Part shown: one piece after another, positions 30,497 to 37,668 of the stretch | Layout of the letters: each line of letters opens with the position of its first letter | How positions within the stretch are numbered: the first letter of the stretch is position 1 | Source of the DNA: Bifidobacterium olomucense | Lineage (GTDB): Bacteria > Actinomycetota > Actinomycetes > Actinomycetales > Bifidobacteriaceae | DNA length: 64,000 bases | Assembly (NCBI RefSeq): GCF_012932375.1 | Contig: NZ_JAAIIG010000009.1 | Span: forward strand, 1 to 64,000 | Reading direction: 5' to 3' | Translations under genes and position numbers: made by a program | Notes under the pieces: generated by a model | What the model was told of the DNA's origin: nothing | Seen by the model: the letters and a program-made list of their open reading frames with translations, nothing else | The model's database searches: none

Positions 30497-30519
30497 CCCT
30501 GTTTTATCTGAAAACAGGG
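30497..30519 (+). terminator. Hairpin between cargo gene and excisionase-like gene
   Basis: CCCTGTTTT/AAAACAGGG stem with a 5-nt loop, followed by GTTAATT. It lies just upstream of the ATG at 30531, so it may end transcription of the unknown gene, or mask the AGGGG ribosome-binding site of the next gene. Confidence 0.6.
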
Positions 30520-30530
30520 GTTAATTCATC

Positions 30531-30848
30531 ATGCCTAAAAACAAGCGCGTGCCTAAGCTCTTGGCAAGCAAATATGAAGCCGCTGAAATGCTCGGCGTTT
30601 CTTCGGTGACTGTGGAACGCATGACCGCTAACGGCGTGCTGCCTGTGGTGCTTATGCCCAGCACGGGCAAGGTAGGCCGTCCGCGCAACATGTACGCCAT
30701 TGCCGACCTTGAACGCTTCATAGCGGAACACACCGTTACCAAGGAAACACCGAACGCCACCGACCGGGGCAAGTCCAGCCGCAAGAACACGCGCCGCCGT
30801 TCCGCCGTCGCCACCCTTCAGGAAATGGGGGTGTGCGATGAAGCGTAA
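30531..30848 (+). CDS. Excisionase-like / helix-turn-helix DNA-binding protein
   Basis: A 105-residue basic protein. Residues 12-60 (ASKYEAAEMLGVSSVTVERM, ANGVLPVVLMP, GRPRNMYAIADLERFIAEH) match a MerR/excisionase-type winged helix (HTH_17-like). A basic, Ser/Arg-rich tail follows. In small integrative elements such proteins act as excision factors or as regulators of the replication genes. The end overlaps the ATG of the next gene by 11 bp, so the two are co-translated. Confidence 0.75.
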   Translation: MPKNKRVPKLLASKYEAAEMLGVSSVTVERMTANGVLPVVLMPSTGKVGRPRNMYAIADLERFIAEHTVTKETPNATDRGKSSRKNTRRRSAVATLQEMGVCDEA

Positions 30849-31209
30849 CCCAATCGACAAGGAAACAAACCAACTCAAAGGTTACGCGGTTACGTCGCTA
30901 TACCTGTACATAGCCGAGCAATTCCACCACCACGGCAGAACATACAAACAACTTACCTACGCCGCCTTGGCGCGGCATATCGGTTTGCCGTGGGTAATCA
31001 CCGGGGATAACGCCCGGCTTATAGTCATGCTGCGCGCCGCCTTGGCAAGAATGGAAGCAATAGGGCTAGTCGGTGTCAAACCGGATACGCACGACACAGT
31101 TCTTGTGCGGCTTCTATGTCGCCCCAACAAGCTACGCCGCTACGGCGATGATTACGTTTGGCACGTTTTCGATAGCGAATGGCAACCCGACAATGGCAAG
31201 GTGGCTTAG
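30838..31209 (+). CDS. Unknown element protein, possible winged-helix replication accessory
   Basis: A 123-residue protein I do not recognise. It reads ALARHIGLPWVITGDNARLIVMLRAALARMEAIGLVGVKP in the middle, which looks like a winged-helix fold: a helix pair followed by a beta hairpin (TVLVRLLC). It overlaps the preceding gene by 11 bp and is 3 bp from the next gene, so the three form one operon. A role in replication or regulation of the element is only a guess from position. Confidence 0.6.
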   Translation: MKRNPIDKETNQLKGYAVTSLYLYIAEQFHHHGRTYKQLTYAALARHIGLPWVITGDNARLIVMLRAALARMEAIGLVGVKPDTHDTVLVRLLCRPNKLRRYGDDYVWHVFDSEWQPDNGKVA

Positions 31210-31212
31210 CCT

Positions 31213-31809
31213 ATGGGGTTCATATTGCTAAATACTGCCTATATGCTGCGAGTCCCCTATAACAACCTAGGCGCGCAAATCAAAGCGCCACGGGGTCAAC
31301 AGCCCCGCGCCGCGCCAAACGTGGAAGCCGCGCACGCATTACGTGAGCGCGACTGGAACATGCTTAATTACCTTGCCGCGAAGTCGGTAGACCCTCAAAC
31401 CTTCTTAGCCGATAGGCTAATGAAAGACTATGGGGAAAACCCAGATAAATACGACATTAGGGCGCGTCCGTTGCCGTGCTGGGTATGTCGTCCCATATCC
31501 GAATTGATAGGCCGCGTGTTGGGCAAGGATAGTGTGACGGGTAGCACCGTGAATATGGCTATGGACAGTTTGCGACGGCTGGAACGCTGCCACTTGCTGC
31601 GCCTTCATGGCTCCCGGCGTGGCGACAAGATGCCATTGACCGAACTACTGATTATCGCGCGCGCTGAAGAGTTCGGCGTGCCTGTTGAATATCCAAAGGC
31701 GCGGCGCGGCAAAAGTGGCAGTGCTACGAATCTGCCGCCCACCGACTTAGCCGGGAACACTTGGGACGCAGACACGGACGGTGACGGCTGGACTAACCCC
31801 GACTGTTAG
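31213..31809 (+). CDS. Unknown element protein, candidate replication initiator
   Basis: A 198-residue basic protein without a recognised family. The middle part (MAMDSLRRLERCHLLRLHGSRRGDKMPLTELLII, about residues 115-150) looks like a winged-helix DNA-binding domain, and ARPLPCWVCRPISELIGRVLG precedes it. The last 35 residues are low complexity and end in an Asp/Gly-rich tail. It is the last gene of a three-gene operon. Its stop is 2 bp before a DnaA box and 35 bp before the iteron array. A gene directly abutting iterons is usually the Rep gene; this is the best candidate here, but unproven. Confidence 0.6.
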   Translation: MGFILLNTAYMLRVPYNNLGAQIKAPRGQQPRAAPNVEAAHALRERDWNMLNYLAAKSVDPQTFLADRLMKDYGENPDKYDIRARPLPCWVCRPISELIGRVLGKDSVTGSTVNMAMDSLRRLERCHLLRLHGSRRGDKMPLTELLIIARAEEFGVPVEYPKARRGKSGSATNLPPTDLAGNTWDADTDGDGWTNPDC

Positions 31810-31810
31810 G

Positions 31811-32037
31811 TTATCCACATTGAAGCGTGTTAGAAGCTAATCGCAACTACCTAGTTGTTATCGGACAACAACTAGGTAGTTGTTGTAACTGCAACTAGGT
31901 AGTTGTTATGAAAGCAACTACCTAGTTGTTAAAAGTGCAACTACCTAGTTGCTTTTTTGCAGTACATATAAGGAATAGAAATATAGTAAGAATCTTATTA
32001 GTAGTAATACTTTCGCAATCGCTTACGTTGTGGATAA
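31811..32037. other. Candidate replication origin: five iterons, AT-rich DNA, two DnaA boxes
   Basis: A perfect DnaA box, TTATCCACA, is at 31811-31819, and TGTGGATAA (reverse box) at 32029-32037. Between them are five copies of CAACTACCTAGTTG or its exact complement at 31844-31857, 31869-31882 (reverse), 31892-31905 (reverse), 31915-31928 and 31938-31951. Start-to-start distances are 25, 23, 23 and 23 bp. Each copy has perfect 6-bp inverted arms (CAACTA/TAGTTG). An AT-rich stretch follows at 31951-32020. This is the composition of an iteron-type plasmid origin; an operator or partition array is the alternative. Confidence 0.6.
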
Positions 32038-32322
32038 CCTCGCCGCAGTCAAGCCCCGTTTTTTTAGAAGTGACCCCAACGAACACCCCGCGCCTCACCG
32101 TTTTGTGTTCCCCACGAGATAAATAAAATGTTTTCACCACGGGATAGGAAAACACGAGTAAAAACAGCGCATGTTCCCCACTACATACGTTATAAGCCAT
32201 GTTTTTAGGGACTGTATGCCGTTTGGGTTGTTCTCCGTGCTGTCGCTCTCGTGGAATGGCGCTAACGCGCCATAGATTGCTTTAGCTACTTCCCCGCACC
32301 CCCCGGTTCCGCGCCGCCCCCC
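32038..32322. other. Non-coding DNA right of the iteron array
   Basis: About 285 bp with no gene. It contains a C-rich stretch (CACCCCCCGG and CGCCCCCCTCACCCC, 32298-32330) and a small inverted repeat GGCGCTAACGCGCC near 32257-32270. I see no clear promoter or transfer origin. Confidence 0.5.
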
Positions 32323-32490
32323 TCACCCCTTCGTGCTGGGATAAACAATTAATACGCTCCATAGAACGTATAACGTAACGGTGGTAAGCGTCATTATGAA
32401 CAACAGCAACACTAAGAGTTTAAGAAGTAGGCCCAATATGGTGAGTATCGTGCTTAGTCGTTCGATATGCTCAGGCTTCATGTCGAGCAT
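32323..32490 (-). CDS. Small single-span membrane protein (55 residues)
   Basis: A 55-residue frame on the minus strand. It starts MLDMKPEHIERLS, continues with a long hydrophobic stretch (ILTILGLLLKLLVLLLFIMT, then VTLYVLWSVLIVY) and ends PSTKG. The hydrophobicity, the charged N-terminus and the position 60 bp downstream of the second recombinase in the same direction make it a credible small membrane protein. ATG 32481 (MKPEH) is an alternative start; no strong ribosome-binding site is seen. Its role is unknown; a holin-like, toxin-like or anchoring role are all possible. Confidence 0.55.
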   Translation of the reverse strand: MLDMKPEHIERLSTILTILGLLLKLLVLLLFIMTLTTVTLYVLWSVLIVYPSTKG

Positions 32491-32550
32491 TCTAGACGAT
32501 TGTCACATATCAACGTGCCACTACTGGGCCTAATGCGAGAGGCGCGGCAC

Positions 32551-33801
32551 TTATCTTGGCACCTTGCTTGCGTATTCCGCCGCAAGCATTCCAGCTAAAG
32601 CGCACAATGTGGCCGTATCATGGCAGATATTGCCGCGTATGCGCCCTAAATGGTTGGGCACTAGTTCAATCATGCCCACCTTAGCCAAGCGCCTTGCTGC
32701 CGCCCTTACCACGCTGGAACGGCGCGCGTGGCCTATCGCCCGCACCCTGTGCAGCTCGGCGTAATGCTCGGCCAATATGTCGAACGATTGCACGCCTTGC
32801 GCACGCCATGCCGCGAAGTCCAATGTGAGCATAAGGGCCATGCGCACCGCCTCGGGCGCGTCGCTTGCCGTTTCCTTGCCGTGCTTGCCGTCATACGGAT
32901 AACGAATACTGCCGTTAGCTCGCCTCGGCGGTGCCGTCTGCGGTCTCGGCGCACACGGCTTGATATGCTCGCTTTCACCGGGCAGCGCGGCAGCGTTTAC
33001 CAACGTGCATAATGCGTTATCAGGCAGCGCCACATAATGCTCGGTTACAACGGTGGAAGAATGCCCGAGCGCGTGGGATACCCCCAGCATGTCATGTGAT
33101 TGTGCGTAAGCCGTAGTAGCGAACCTGTGCCGAAGCTTGTGTGCGCTCCACCCATCAGGCAGCAACCTAGACAAGTGCTTGGATATGTAGGACACTTCCA
33201 CATGACCGCCAAAACGTCCCGGAAACACATAACCTTTTGCCGCCTGTATACGCTGCGCCATGTTCTCCCTTATGGGCAATATTCGTTGTTTGTCACCCTT
33301 GCCGTTGATGACTAACGAATAGCCGTCGTCCCGTGTCACGACATTATCGCTATGCACCTGTGCTATCTCACCTCGCCGTAGTCCATACTCGGCAGCTAAC
33401 GCCAACATGACGCGCTCCGATTCCGTGGCCTTGCTCATGGCTTCTTCTATGTACTGCTCGGGGCAAGGGCGCGGGTGCGGGTTAGCCATACGCGCACGCG
33501 GCACAAACTCGGACAAATCGGCAGCGGTAAAGCCTTCTTGGAAGCACCAGCGAAAGAACGTAACCAGTGCATTGCGTAGGTTCCGGCGCGTGCTTTGCGA
33601 CTTGCAACGCGCCATAGCCGCCGTAATATGTGACCTGTCTACCTGACTAGGTGGCACGTCCGATTGCTTGGCAAACCTGACCAACTGGGCGCGCCGCGTC
33701 TTCAAAGTCTCCGGGCTGAAGCTTTGCGCTTGCCCATATTCCAGAAAACCGATGATAGGTGCGCGCCATGCCTCGGGTATCGGCTGCGGTTTCATGCTCA
33801 T
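32551..33801 (-). CDS. Tyrosine recombinase with C-terminal extension
   Basis: A 416-residue site-specific recombinase. The core-binding domain spans about residues 10-100 and the catalytic domain about 110-265. The catalytic set is complete: Arg142 (GLRRGE), Lys171 (GKGDKQR), His221 and Arg224 (HKLRHRF), His247 (LGHSS), Tyr256 (EHYV). It resembles XerC/D more than phage integrases. After residue 270 comes an unusual 145-residue extension whose middle (HARRSSVVRAAARRLAKVGM) looks helical and DNA-binding. Its start overlaps the stop of the other recombinase by 4 bp, so the two are co-translated. Confidence 0.88.
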   Translation of the reverse strand: MSMKPQPIPEAWRAPIIGFLEYGQAQSFSPETLKTRRAQLVRFAKQSDVPPSQVDRSHITAAMARCKSQSTRRNLRNALVTFFRWCFQEGFTAADLSEFVPRARMANPHPRPCPEQYIEEAMSKATESERVMLALAAEYGLRRGEIAQVHSDNVVTRDDGYSLVINGKGDKQRILPIRENMAQRIQAAKGYVFPGRFGGHVEVSYISKHLSRLLPDGWSAHKLRHRFATTAYAQSHDMLGVSHALGHSSTVVTEHYVALPDNALCTLVNAAALPGESEHIKPCAPRPQTAPPRRANGSIRYPYDGKHGKETASDAPEAVRMALMLTLDFAAWRAQGVQSFDILAEHYAELHRVRAIGHARRSSVVRAAARRLAKVGMIELVPNHLGRIRGNICHDTATLCALAGMLAAEYASKVPR

Positions 33802-35051
33802 GCCGCCACCCTTCCGCGTGCTGCGCTCTTGTGTTCCTGTGCCGCGCCGCCTTCTATGACCTTCAGACCTTGGCGCACCTGTTCGCGTGTCTGCGCGTGT
33901 TCGGCCAATCGTGACATGTTCGCGGCTATCTGCCGTGTGCGTTCCTCGGTGGCATGTTGGTAAATCAACGCGGCACGTGGGGAGCTATGGCCCATAAGGT
34001 TCATAAGTTCCTTGGTGGTGGCTCCAGTCTGTGCCGCGAACGTGGCGCAAGTGTGCCGTAGGTCATGAAAACGCAAATCATCACGTCCCGCTGCCTTGCG
34101 TGCCTCTCGAAACGCCTTGCCTAATGAGTTGCTGTTTATGGGCGTGCCTCGCCCTGTGGTGAACACATAAGCATCATTGGTTGTTCCGGTGTATTTTTCC
34201 ATGTGCTCGGTCAATATCGGCGTGACGTGCGGGGGTAGGAACACCACGCGCCGCCCCGCGCGCGTCTTGGTCGGTTCCTTCTCATACAGCTTGCCGTTAA
34301 TTCGATAGGTCTGCTTGTCCACATTAAGTCTGTAGGCGTTCTCGCCATCTTCCAGCCTGACTAGAACAACGTCCGCGCGTGTAAGCCCCGCAAGCTCGCT
34401 GAAGCGAAGCCCCGACCACGCCGCCACATGGATAAGCGCGCTATAGCGTTCCGGCATGTTGTCGGCAATAACGCCGATTTGCCTAATGGTGGCCGGTTTA
34501 CGTTCCGCCGTATCCGAAGAAGAAGCGCCCACGATATTGCAAGGGTTGAGGCTGATTGCTTGGTCACGGTAGGCCGTCGCCATGATGGCATGAAGCAACC
34601 GGTATGCCTGTGCCGTGCGCGTCTTGCCGGTAGTGTCCTTGCGGGGTATGTCCCCCAAGTCGCGCCGTTGCTCGAAACGTTGCAGCATCCAGCGCCGCCA
34701 CTTCTTCACCACGTTGGGTGTTATGTCCTTAAGCGGGTAGGCTCCAAGGAACGGCGTTAAATGTTCGTCGATGATACCGGCGTACAGCAGCGCCGTCTTA
34801 GGGCGCACCGTCTCTTTTTTATCGACTAGCCAATCTATTGCGTATTCCTCGAACGTCTTAGCCGCCGTCTCCAAGTCGATAAGGCTATTCGTGTTCAGCT
34901 TGGCGCGGATATCGGATAGCCAGCTAGCCGCCGCCTGTTTCGTGCTGAAGGTATCCGGCGCGTAACGCCGCGTACCGGCGCTATCGATGTAGGACGCTTG
35001 GTAACGTCCCGACCTCATTTGCTGGATTTTCCCAAAACTGCGTTTTTTCAT
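33798..35051 (-). CDS. int: Integrase, tyrosine recombinase family
   Basis: A 417-residue phage-type integrase. The N-terminus (MKKRSFGKIQQMRSGRYQAS, TFSTKQAAASWLSDI) is an arm-type DNA-binding domain, then a SAM-like core-binding domain (KTFEEYAIDWLVDKK), then the catalytic domain with SGLRFSE (Arg), HDLRHTCATF (His, Arg), LMGHSSPRAALIYQHA (His, Tyr). The start at 35051 follows GTGAGGG; the frame stays open further up through the tRNA, but that part is not protein-like. It lies next to the intact tRNA-Ala, as expected of the enzyme that integrates the element there. Confidence 0.92.
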   Translation of the reverse strand: MKKRSFGKIQQMRSGRYQASYIDSAGTRRYAPDTFSTKQAAASWLSDIRAKLNTNSLIDLETAAKTFEEYAIDWLVDKKETVRPKTALLYAGIIDEHLTPFLGAYPLKDITPNVVKKWRRWMLQRFEQRRDLGDIPRKDTTGKTRTAQAYRLLHAIMATAYRDQAISLNPCNIVGASSSDTAERKPATIRQIGVIADNMPERYSALIHVAAWSGLRFSELAGLTRADVVLVRLEDGENAYRLNVDKQTYRINGKLYEKEPTKTRAGRRVVFLPPHVTPILTEHMEKYTGTTNDAYVFTTGRGTPINSNSLGKAFREARKAAGRDDLRFHDLRHTCATFAAQTGATTKELMNLMGHSSPRAALIYQHATEERTRQIAANMSRLAEHAQTREQVRQGLKVIEGGAAQEHKSAARGRVAA

Positions 35052-35098
35052 TCCTAAGCCCTCACTTCGGCGTGTCGTGGGTCTAAGGAACTTCAGCG

Positions 35099-35123
35099 GC
35101 TTGCATCCCTTGTGCATCCTTAG
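35099..35123. repeat. 25-bp direct repeat, right copy (probable recombinase arm site)
   Basis: Exact copy of 29569-29593, in the same orientation, between the int start and the tRNA-proximal attachment site. It has an internal TGCATCC duplication. Likely bound by the arm-binding domain of the adjacent integrase. Confidence 0.6.
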
Positions 35124-35176
35124 ACCTGTTGAAATTTGTTGAAATGAGATGAAAACACGCAGAAAATGCGATACAG

Positions 35177-35208
35177 AAAAACCCTCGGAATCGTTGCAAT
35201 TCCAAGGG
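35177..35208 (-). terminator. Rho-independent terminator of the tRNA transcript
   Basis: Stem CCCTCGGAAT/ATTCCAAGGG (one G:U-type mismatch), followed in the minus-strand direction by five T. It lies 10 bp beyond the 3' end of tRNA-Ala. A diverged copy lies at the other end of the element (29429-29455). Confidence 0.8.
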
Positions 35209-35218
35209 TTTCGGGTAG

Positions 35219-35291
35219 TGGAGCTAGCCGGGTTCGAACCGGCGACCCTCTGCTTGCAAAGCAGATGCGCTACCAGCTGCGCTATAGCCCC
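35219..35291 (-). tRNA. tRNA-Ala (UGC)
   Basis: A 73-nt cloverleaf. Acceptor stem GGGGCTA/TAGCTCC, anticodon loop TTTGCAA with anticodon TGC, T-loop TTCGAAC, discriminator A; CCA is not encoded. The 3' part is duplicated at 29461-29506 by integration of the mobile element. It is 52 nt from tRNA-Ile and transcribed with it. Confidence 0.97.
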
Positions 35292-35343
35292 ATGTTGATT
35301 TATTCGGGAAAAAAAGAGCGGCACGCGGCCGCCTCTTTTCCTG

Positions 35344-35417
35344 TGGGCCCAGGAGGACTTGAACCTCCGACCTCATCCTTATCAGGGATGCGCTCTAACC
35401 AGCTGAGCTATGGGCCC
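35344..35417 (-). tRNA. tRNA-Ile (GAU)
   Basis: A 74-nt cloverleaf. Acceptor stem GGGCCCA/TGGGCCC, anticodon loop CTGATAA with anticodon GAT, T-loop TTCAAGT, discriminator A. It is the upstream member of a tRNA-Ile/tRNA-Ala pair, an arrangement common near gyrA in Actinobacteria. Confidence 0.97.
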
Positions 35418-35679
35418 GATCCATGCACTTCAAAAGCGCACAAGTGATTACAATACCACTGAACGTGAAGGTGTCAACGGGACGTACGTTTCGGCGTGTC
35501 GCGGTGGGGTGCTGAGTCATCGATGACGAGCTGACCGGTTTTCCGCGGCGGTCCGCCCTCCCAGCGGTCGCTGAAGATTATTTTGCGGCGGTGCCGGAGA
35601 CGGCCCTTGCCGGAAGTCTTTCGTCAATCGCGGATCGTCAGGTCGTGACGTACGTGCGCTGTCGGTTGCGCGCGTCACA

Positions 35680-36462
35680 ATGACGCACATGCCATACCGA
35701 TCATCGTCTCGTTCTGGCTCCCCTGCCACAGCCATCAATCTGACCATTGACGGATTGCCGGTTACGGTGGTGCGTAAGCCCATCAAAAATATGTACCTTC
35801 GTATCAAGCCGCCGAACGGCGAAGTCGTAATCTCAGCCCCCAAGCGTATGGGTGACCACATCATTGCTGACTTCGTGCGTGGCCGCCGTTCGTGGATTGA
35901 CGAGCACGTACGGCGCATGGCCGAGGCGCGTAGGAAGTCGATGGACGCGGGTGGGCCGATTGATGATGGGTCCGCGTCTGGCGTCGAGCGCGGCGGGGAT
36001 GCTGCCGGACGTGGTGACTTGGCCGACGTTGGTGCGGGTCGCCCGGGTGTTGGTGGAGGAGCCGGGCAAGACGGTTCTGCGGGTGATTCTGGGGCGGTGC
36101 CTACGTTCGATCGTGCCGCGATCTGGACGCCGGAGCGCAAGGCTCAGGCCGCGGCCGGTATCAATGCGCAATTGCCGGGGCTGCTGGCTAGGTGGGAGCC
36201 GGTGATCGGGCGGGCTCCCAGTCATATCACGTTGCGTGTGATGACCTCGCGCTGGGGATCGTGTACGCCGGCCACCGGTCGTATTCGGTTGAATCTGCAA
36301 TTGGGGCTGATGGAGCCGTGTTTTCTGGAATACGTGCTGGTGCATGAGATGACCCACCTGTGGGAGCGTGGGCATGGCACCGGATTCCAGCGGCGTATGA
36401 GCGCCTATCTGCCGAATTGGAGGCAATTGCGCCGCGAGCTCAATCGCCGTGTGGTGCTGTAG
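35680..36462 (+). CDS. YgjP-like (DUF45) zinc metalloprotein
   Basis: A 260-residue protein. The N-terminal part (VRKPIKNMYLRIKPPNGEVVISAPKRM) and the C-terminal part (RWGSCTPATGRIRLNLQLGLMEPCFLEYVLVHEMTHLWERGHG) are characteristic of the YgjP/DUF45 family, predicted zinc peptidases of the SprT-like group. HEMTH is the HExxH site and the following HG gives the third ligand. A Gly/Asp-rich low-complexity insert of about 50 residues (near 87-140) splits the domain and is not usual. The start may be 35680 or the ATG at 35689; no strong ribosome-binding site is seen. Function in the cell is unknown. Confidence 0.82.
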   Translation: MTHMPYRSSSRSGSPATAINLTIDGLPVTVVRKPIKNMYLRIKPPNGEVVISAPKRMGDHIIADFVRGRRSWIDEHVRRMAEARRKSMDAGGPIDDGSASGVERGGDAAGRGDLADVGAGRPGVGGGAGQDGSAGDSGAVPTFDRAAIWTPERKAQAAAGINAQLPGLLARWEPVIGRAPSHITLRVMTSRWGSCTPATGRIRLNLQLGLMEPCFLEYVLVHEMTHLWERGHGTGFQRRMSAYLPNWRQLRRELNRRVVL

Positions 36463-36568
36463 ATCGGGTGTTGAGATTACTGGAGGTGAGTGGCGGGCGC
36501 GGCGTGAGCGTCATGTTGTGGGGATTCTCAATTTCGCGAGAGGTGGGCTCTCGCAAATATGGCCTTAC

Positions 36569-36617
36569 TTCGCGAATATGTACCGCTGATGGGAACTCAA
36601 TGAGTCATTTTCGCGAA
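36569..36617. repeat. Imperfect hairpin of the CGCGAAAATG repeat type
   Basis: TTCGCGAATATG at 36569-36580 pairs with CATTTTCGCGAA at 36606-36617 (one mismatch). The inner sequence CAATGAGTCATTTTCGC matches part of the hairpin at 13293-13343. It lies in the 283-bp spacer between the convergent YgjP and gntR genes, which otherwise holds no gene. Confidence 0.55.
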
Positions 36618-36745
36618 AGGTGGGTTTATTTCGAGAAAAACCGCGCTGGTCGTAGAGTCTGGGGCATTGCTGGGGGTGCGGCTGGGTGTAGCTGGGGATT
36701 GCTGGGTGTCGCCCCAGAACGGTCGGAGATCCGGTGTCCTGATCG

Positions 36746-37498
36746 TTATCGTTGGTCGCCGGCGATGTGGCTGATGGCCTGATCGGATTCGCTGACGATC
36801 TGCCGCATCGTTGCCTCGGCTGCGCTGCCGTCTCCCTTGCGAATCAACGCCGCTACCTCGGTGTGCCAGCTGAGCGCCGTCTGATCGGCCACTTTCGGCA
36901 TCAATTCGTGGTGCGTGCGGCCGGTGAGCGTGGAGGCGATCACGTCGCCGAGGGCGGCGAACATCAGGTTTCCGGAAGCTTCCAATAATGTGCGGTGGAA
37001 GAGAATGTCGGCTTCCAGATATTCGGCTTCGTCGGCGTGGTCGGAGTGCGCCACCATGTCGATGGCCGCGCGGGTCAGCGCCGCCCAATGCTCCGCGGTG
37101 GCATGTGAGGCGGCGAGCCGCGCGGCCGCGGGCTCCACGGCGGCGCGCAATTGCGAAAGCTCGTGCAAGGCCGAAATGCGATGCGGGCCGCGCAGTCGCC
37201 ACTGAATCACCTGTGGATCGAGGATATTCCACTGCTCGACGGGGTTCGCGGTCGCCCCCGCTTTGCGCTTGACGCTGACCAATCCCATCGATTCCAATAC
37301 GCGTGTGACTTCGCGCGTCACCGTGCGCGAGGGGGTGGCGTCGCCGTCCATATTCGGCTCAGGCAGCCGCTCCCCTGCGCTGACGTCGCCGCTCACTACG
37401 GCCATGCCCCATTCGTCGAGCAGACGATCGTGCAGGGACAGTTCGTTGGCGGCAGCTGTGCCGGATGCTGCAGTAATCAGGGAAGTCGCGGAAGTCAT
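36746..37498 (-). CDS. gntR: GntR-family (FCD domain) regulator of gluconate genes
   Basis: A 250-residue regulator. Residues 20-95 are the winged helix (LHDRLLDEWGMAVVSGDVSAGERLPE, TPSRTVTREVTRVLESMGLVSVK), and residues 105-235 are the FadR-type all-helical FCD ligand domain (LRAAVEPAAARLAA, FHRTLLEASGN, HTEVAALIRKGD). It is divergent from gntP; in this family the ligand would be gluconate or 6-phosphogluconate. I chose ATG 37498; two ATGs further upstream (37537 and 37576) would add a Cys-rich leader that looks untranslated. Confidence 0.85.
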   Translation of the reverse strand: MTSATSLITAASGTAAANELSLHDRLLDEWGMAVVSGDVSAGERLPEPNMDGDATPSRTVTREVTRVLESMGLVSVKRKAGATANPVEQWNILDPQVIQWRLRGPHRISALHELSQLRAAVEPAAARLAASHATAEHWAALTRAAIDMVAHSDHADEAEYLEADILFHRTLLEASGNLMFAALGDVIASTLTGRTHHELMPKVADQTALSWHTEVAALIRKGDGSAAEATMRQIVSESDQAISHIAGDQR

Positions 37499-37668
37499 AA
37501 GACAAGTATTGCACGTTCGGTTGGTTATGGCATACATATTCAACACGCCGGTGCGTAAAAGTATTGCGTATTCCATAATCGTTGGTTATATTAGATGTCA
37601 ACATACGATATGCATATGGTGACAATGAAATGTCATCCATATACACCGACTCAAAGAAGAGATGGATT

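Larger units (their letters stand above)
29461..35261. mobile_element. Integrated element at tRNA-Ala(UGC), about 5.8 kb
   Basis: Bounded by 48-bp direct repeats (29461-29508 and 35214-35261) that are parts of tRNA-Ala. The integrase-proximal end abuts the intact tRNA. Contents: four plus-strand genes (unknown zinc-finger membrane protein, excisionase-like protein, two unknown proteins), an iteron/DnaA-box segment at 31811-32037, then three minus-strand genes (small membrane protein and two overlapping tyrosine recombinases). Base composition is less GC-rich than the flanks, and codon use is different (more ATA, TTA, AGA). There is no relaxase, no FtsK-like transfer gene and no phage structural gene. 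It may be a mobilised satellite or a small integrative replicon. Confidence 0.85.

Noticed and set aside
32540..32570. Sequence resembling a rolling-circle nick site (CTTATCTTGG)
   Set aside because: It lies at the end of the recombinase gene, differs from the known site at its 3' end, and no rolling-circle Rep is present.
35051..35324. N-terminal extension of the integrase through the tRNA-Ala gene
   Set aside because: The added residues come from tRNA and attachment-site DNA; family start and ribosome-binding site are at 35051.
35517..36140. 207-residue minus-strand frame opposite the YgjP gene
   Set aside because: Antisense shadow; the plus strand has a metal-binding motif.
37499..37668. 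Operator for GntR in the gntR-gntP spacer
   Set aside because: Several AT-rich half palindromes and a repeated TTGGTTAT are present, but none stands out enough to name.
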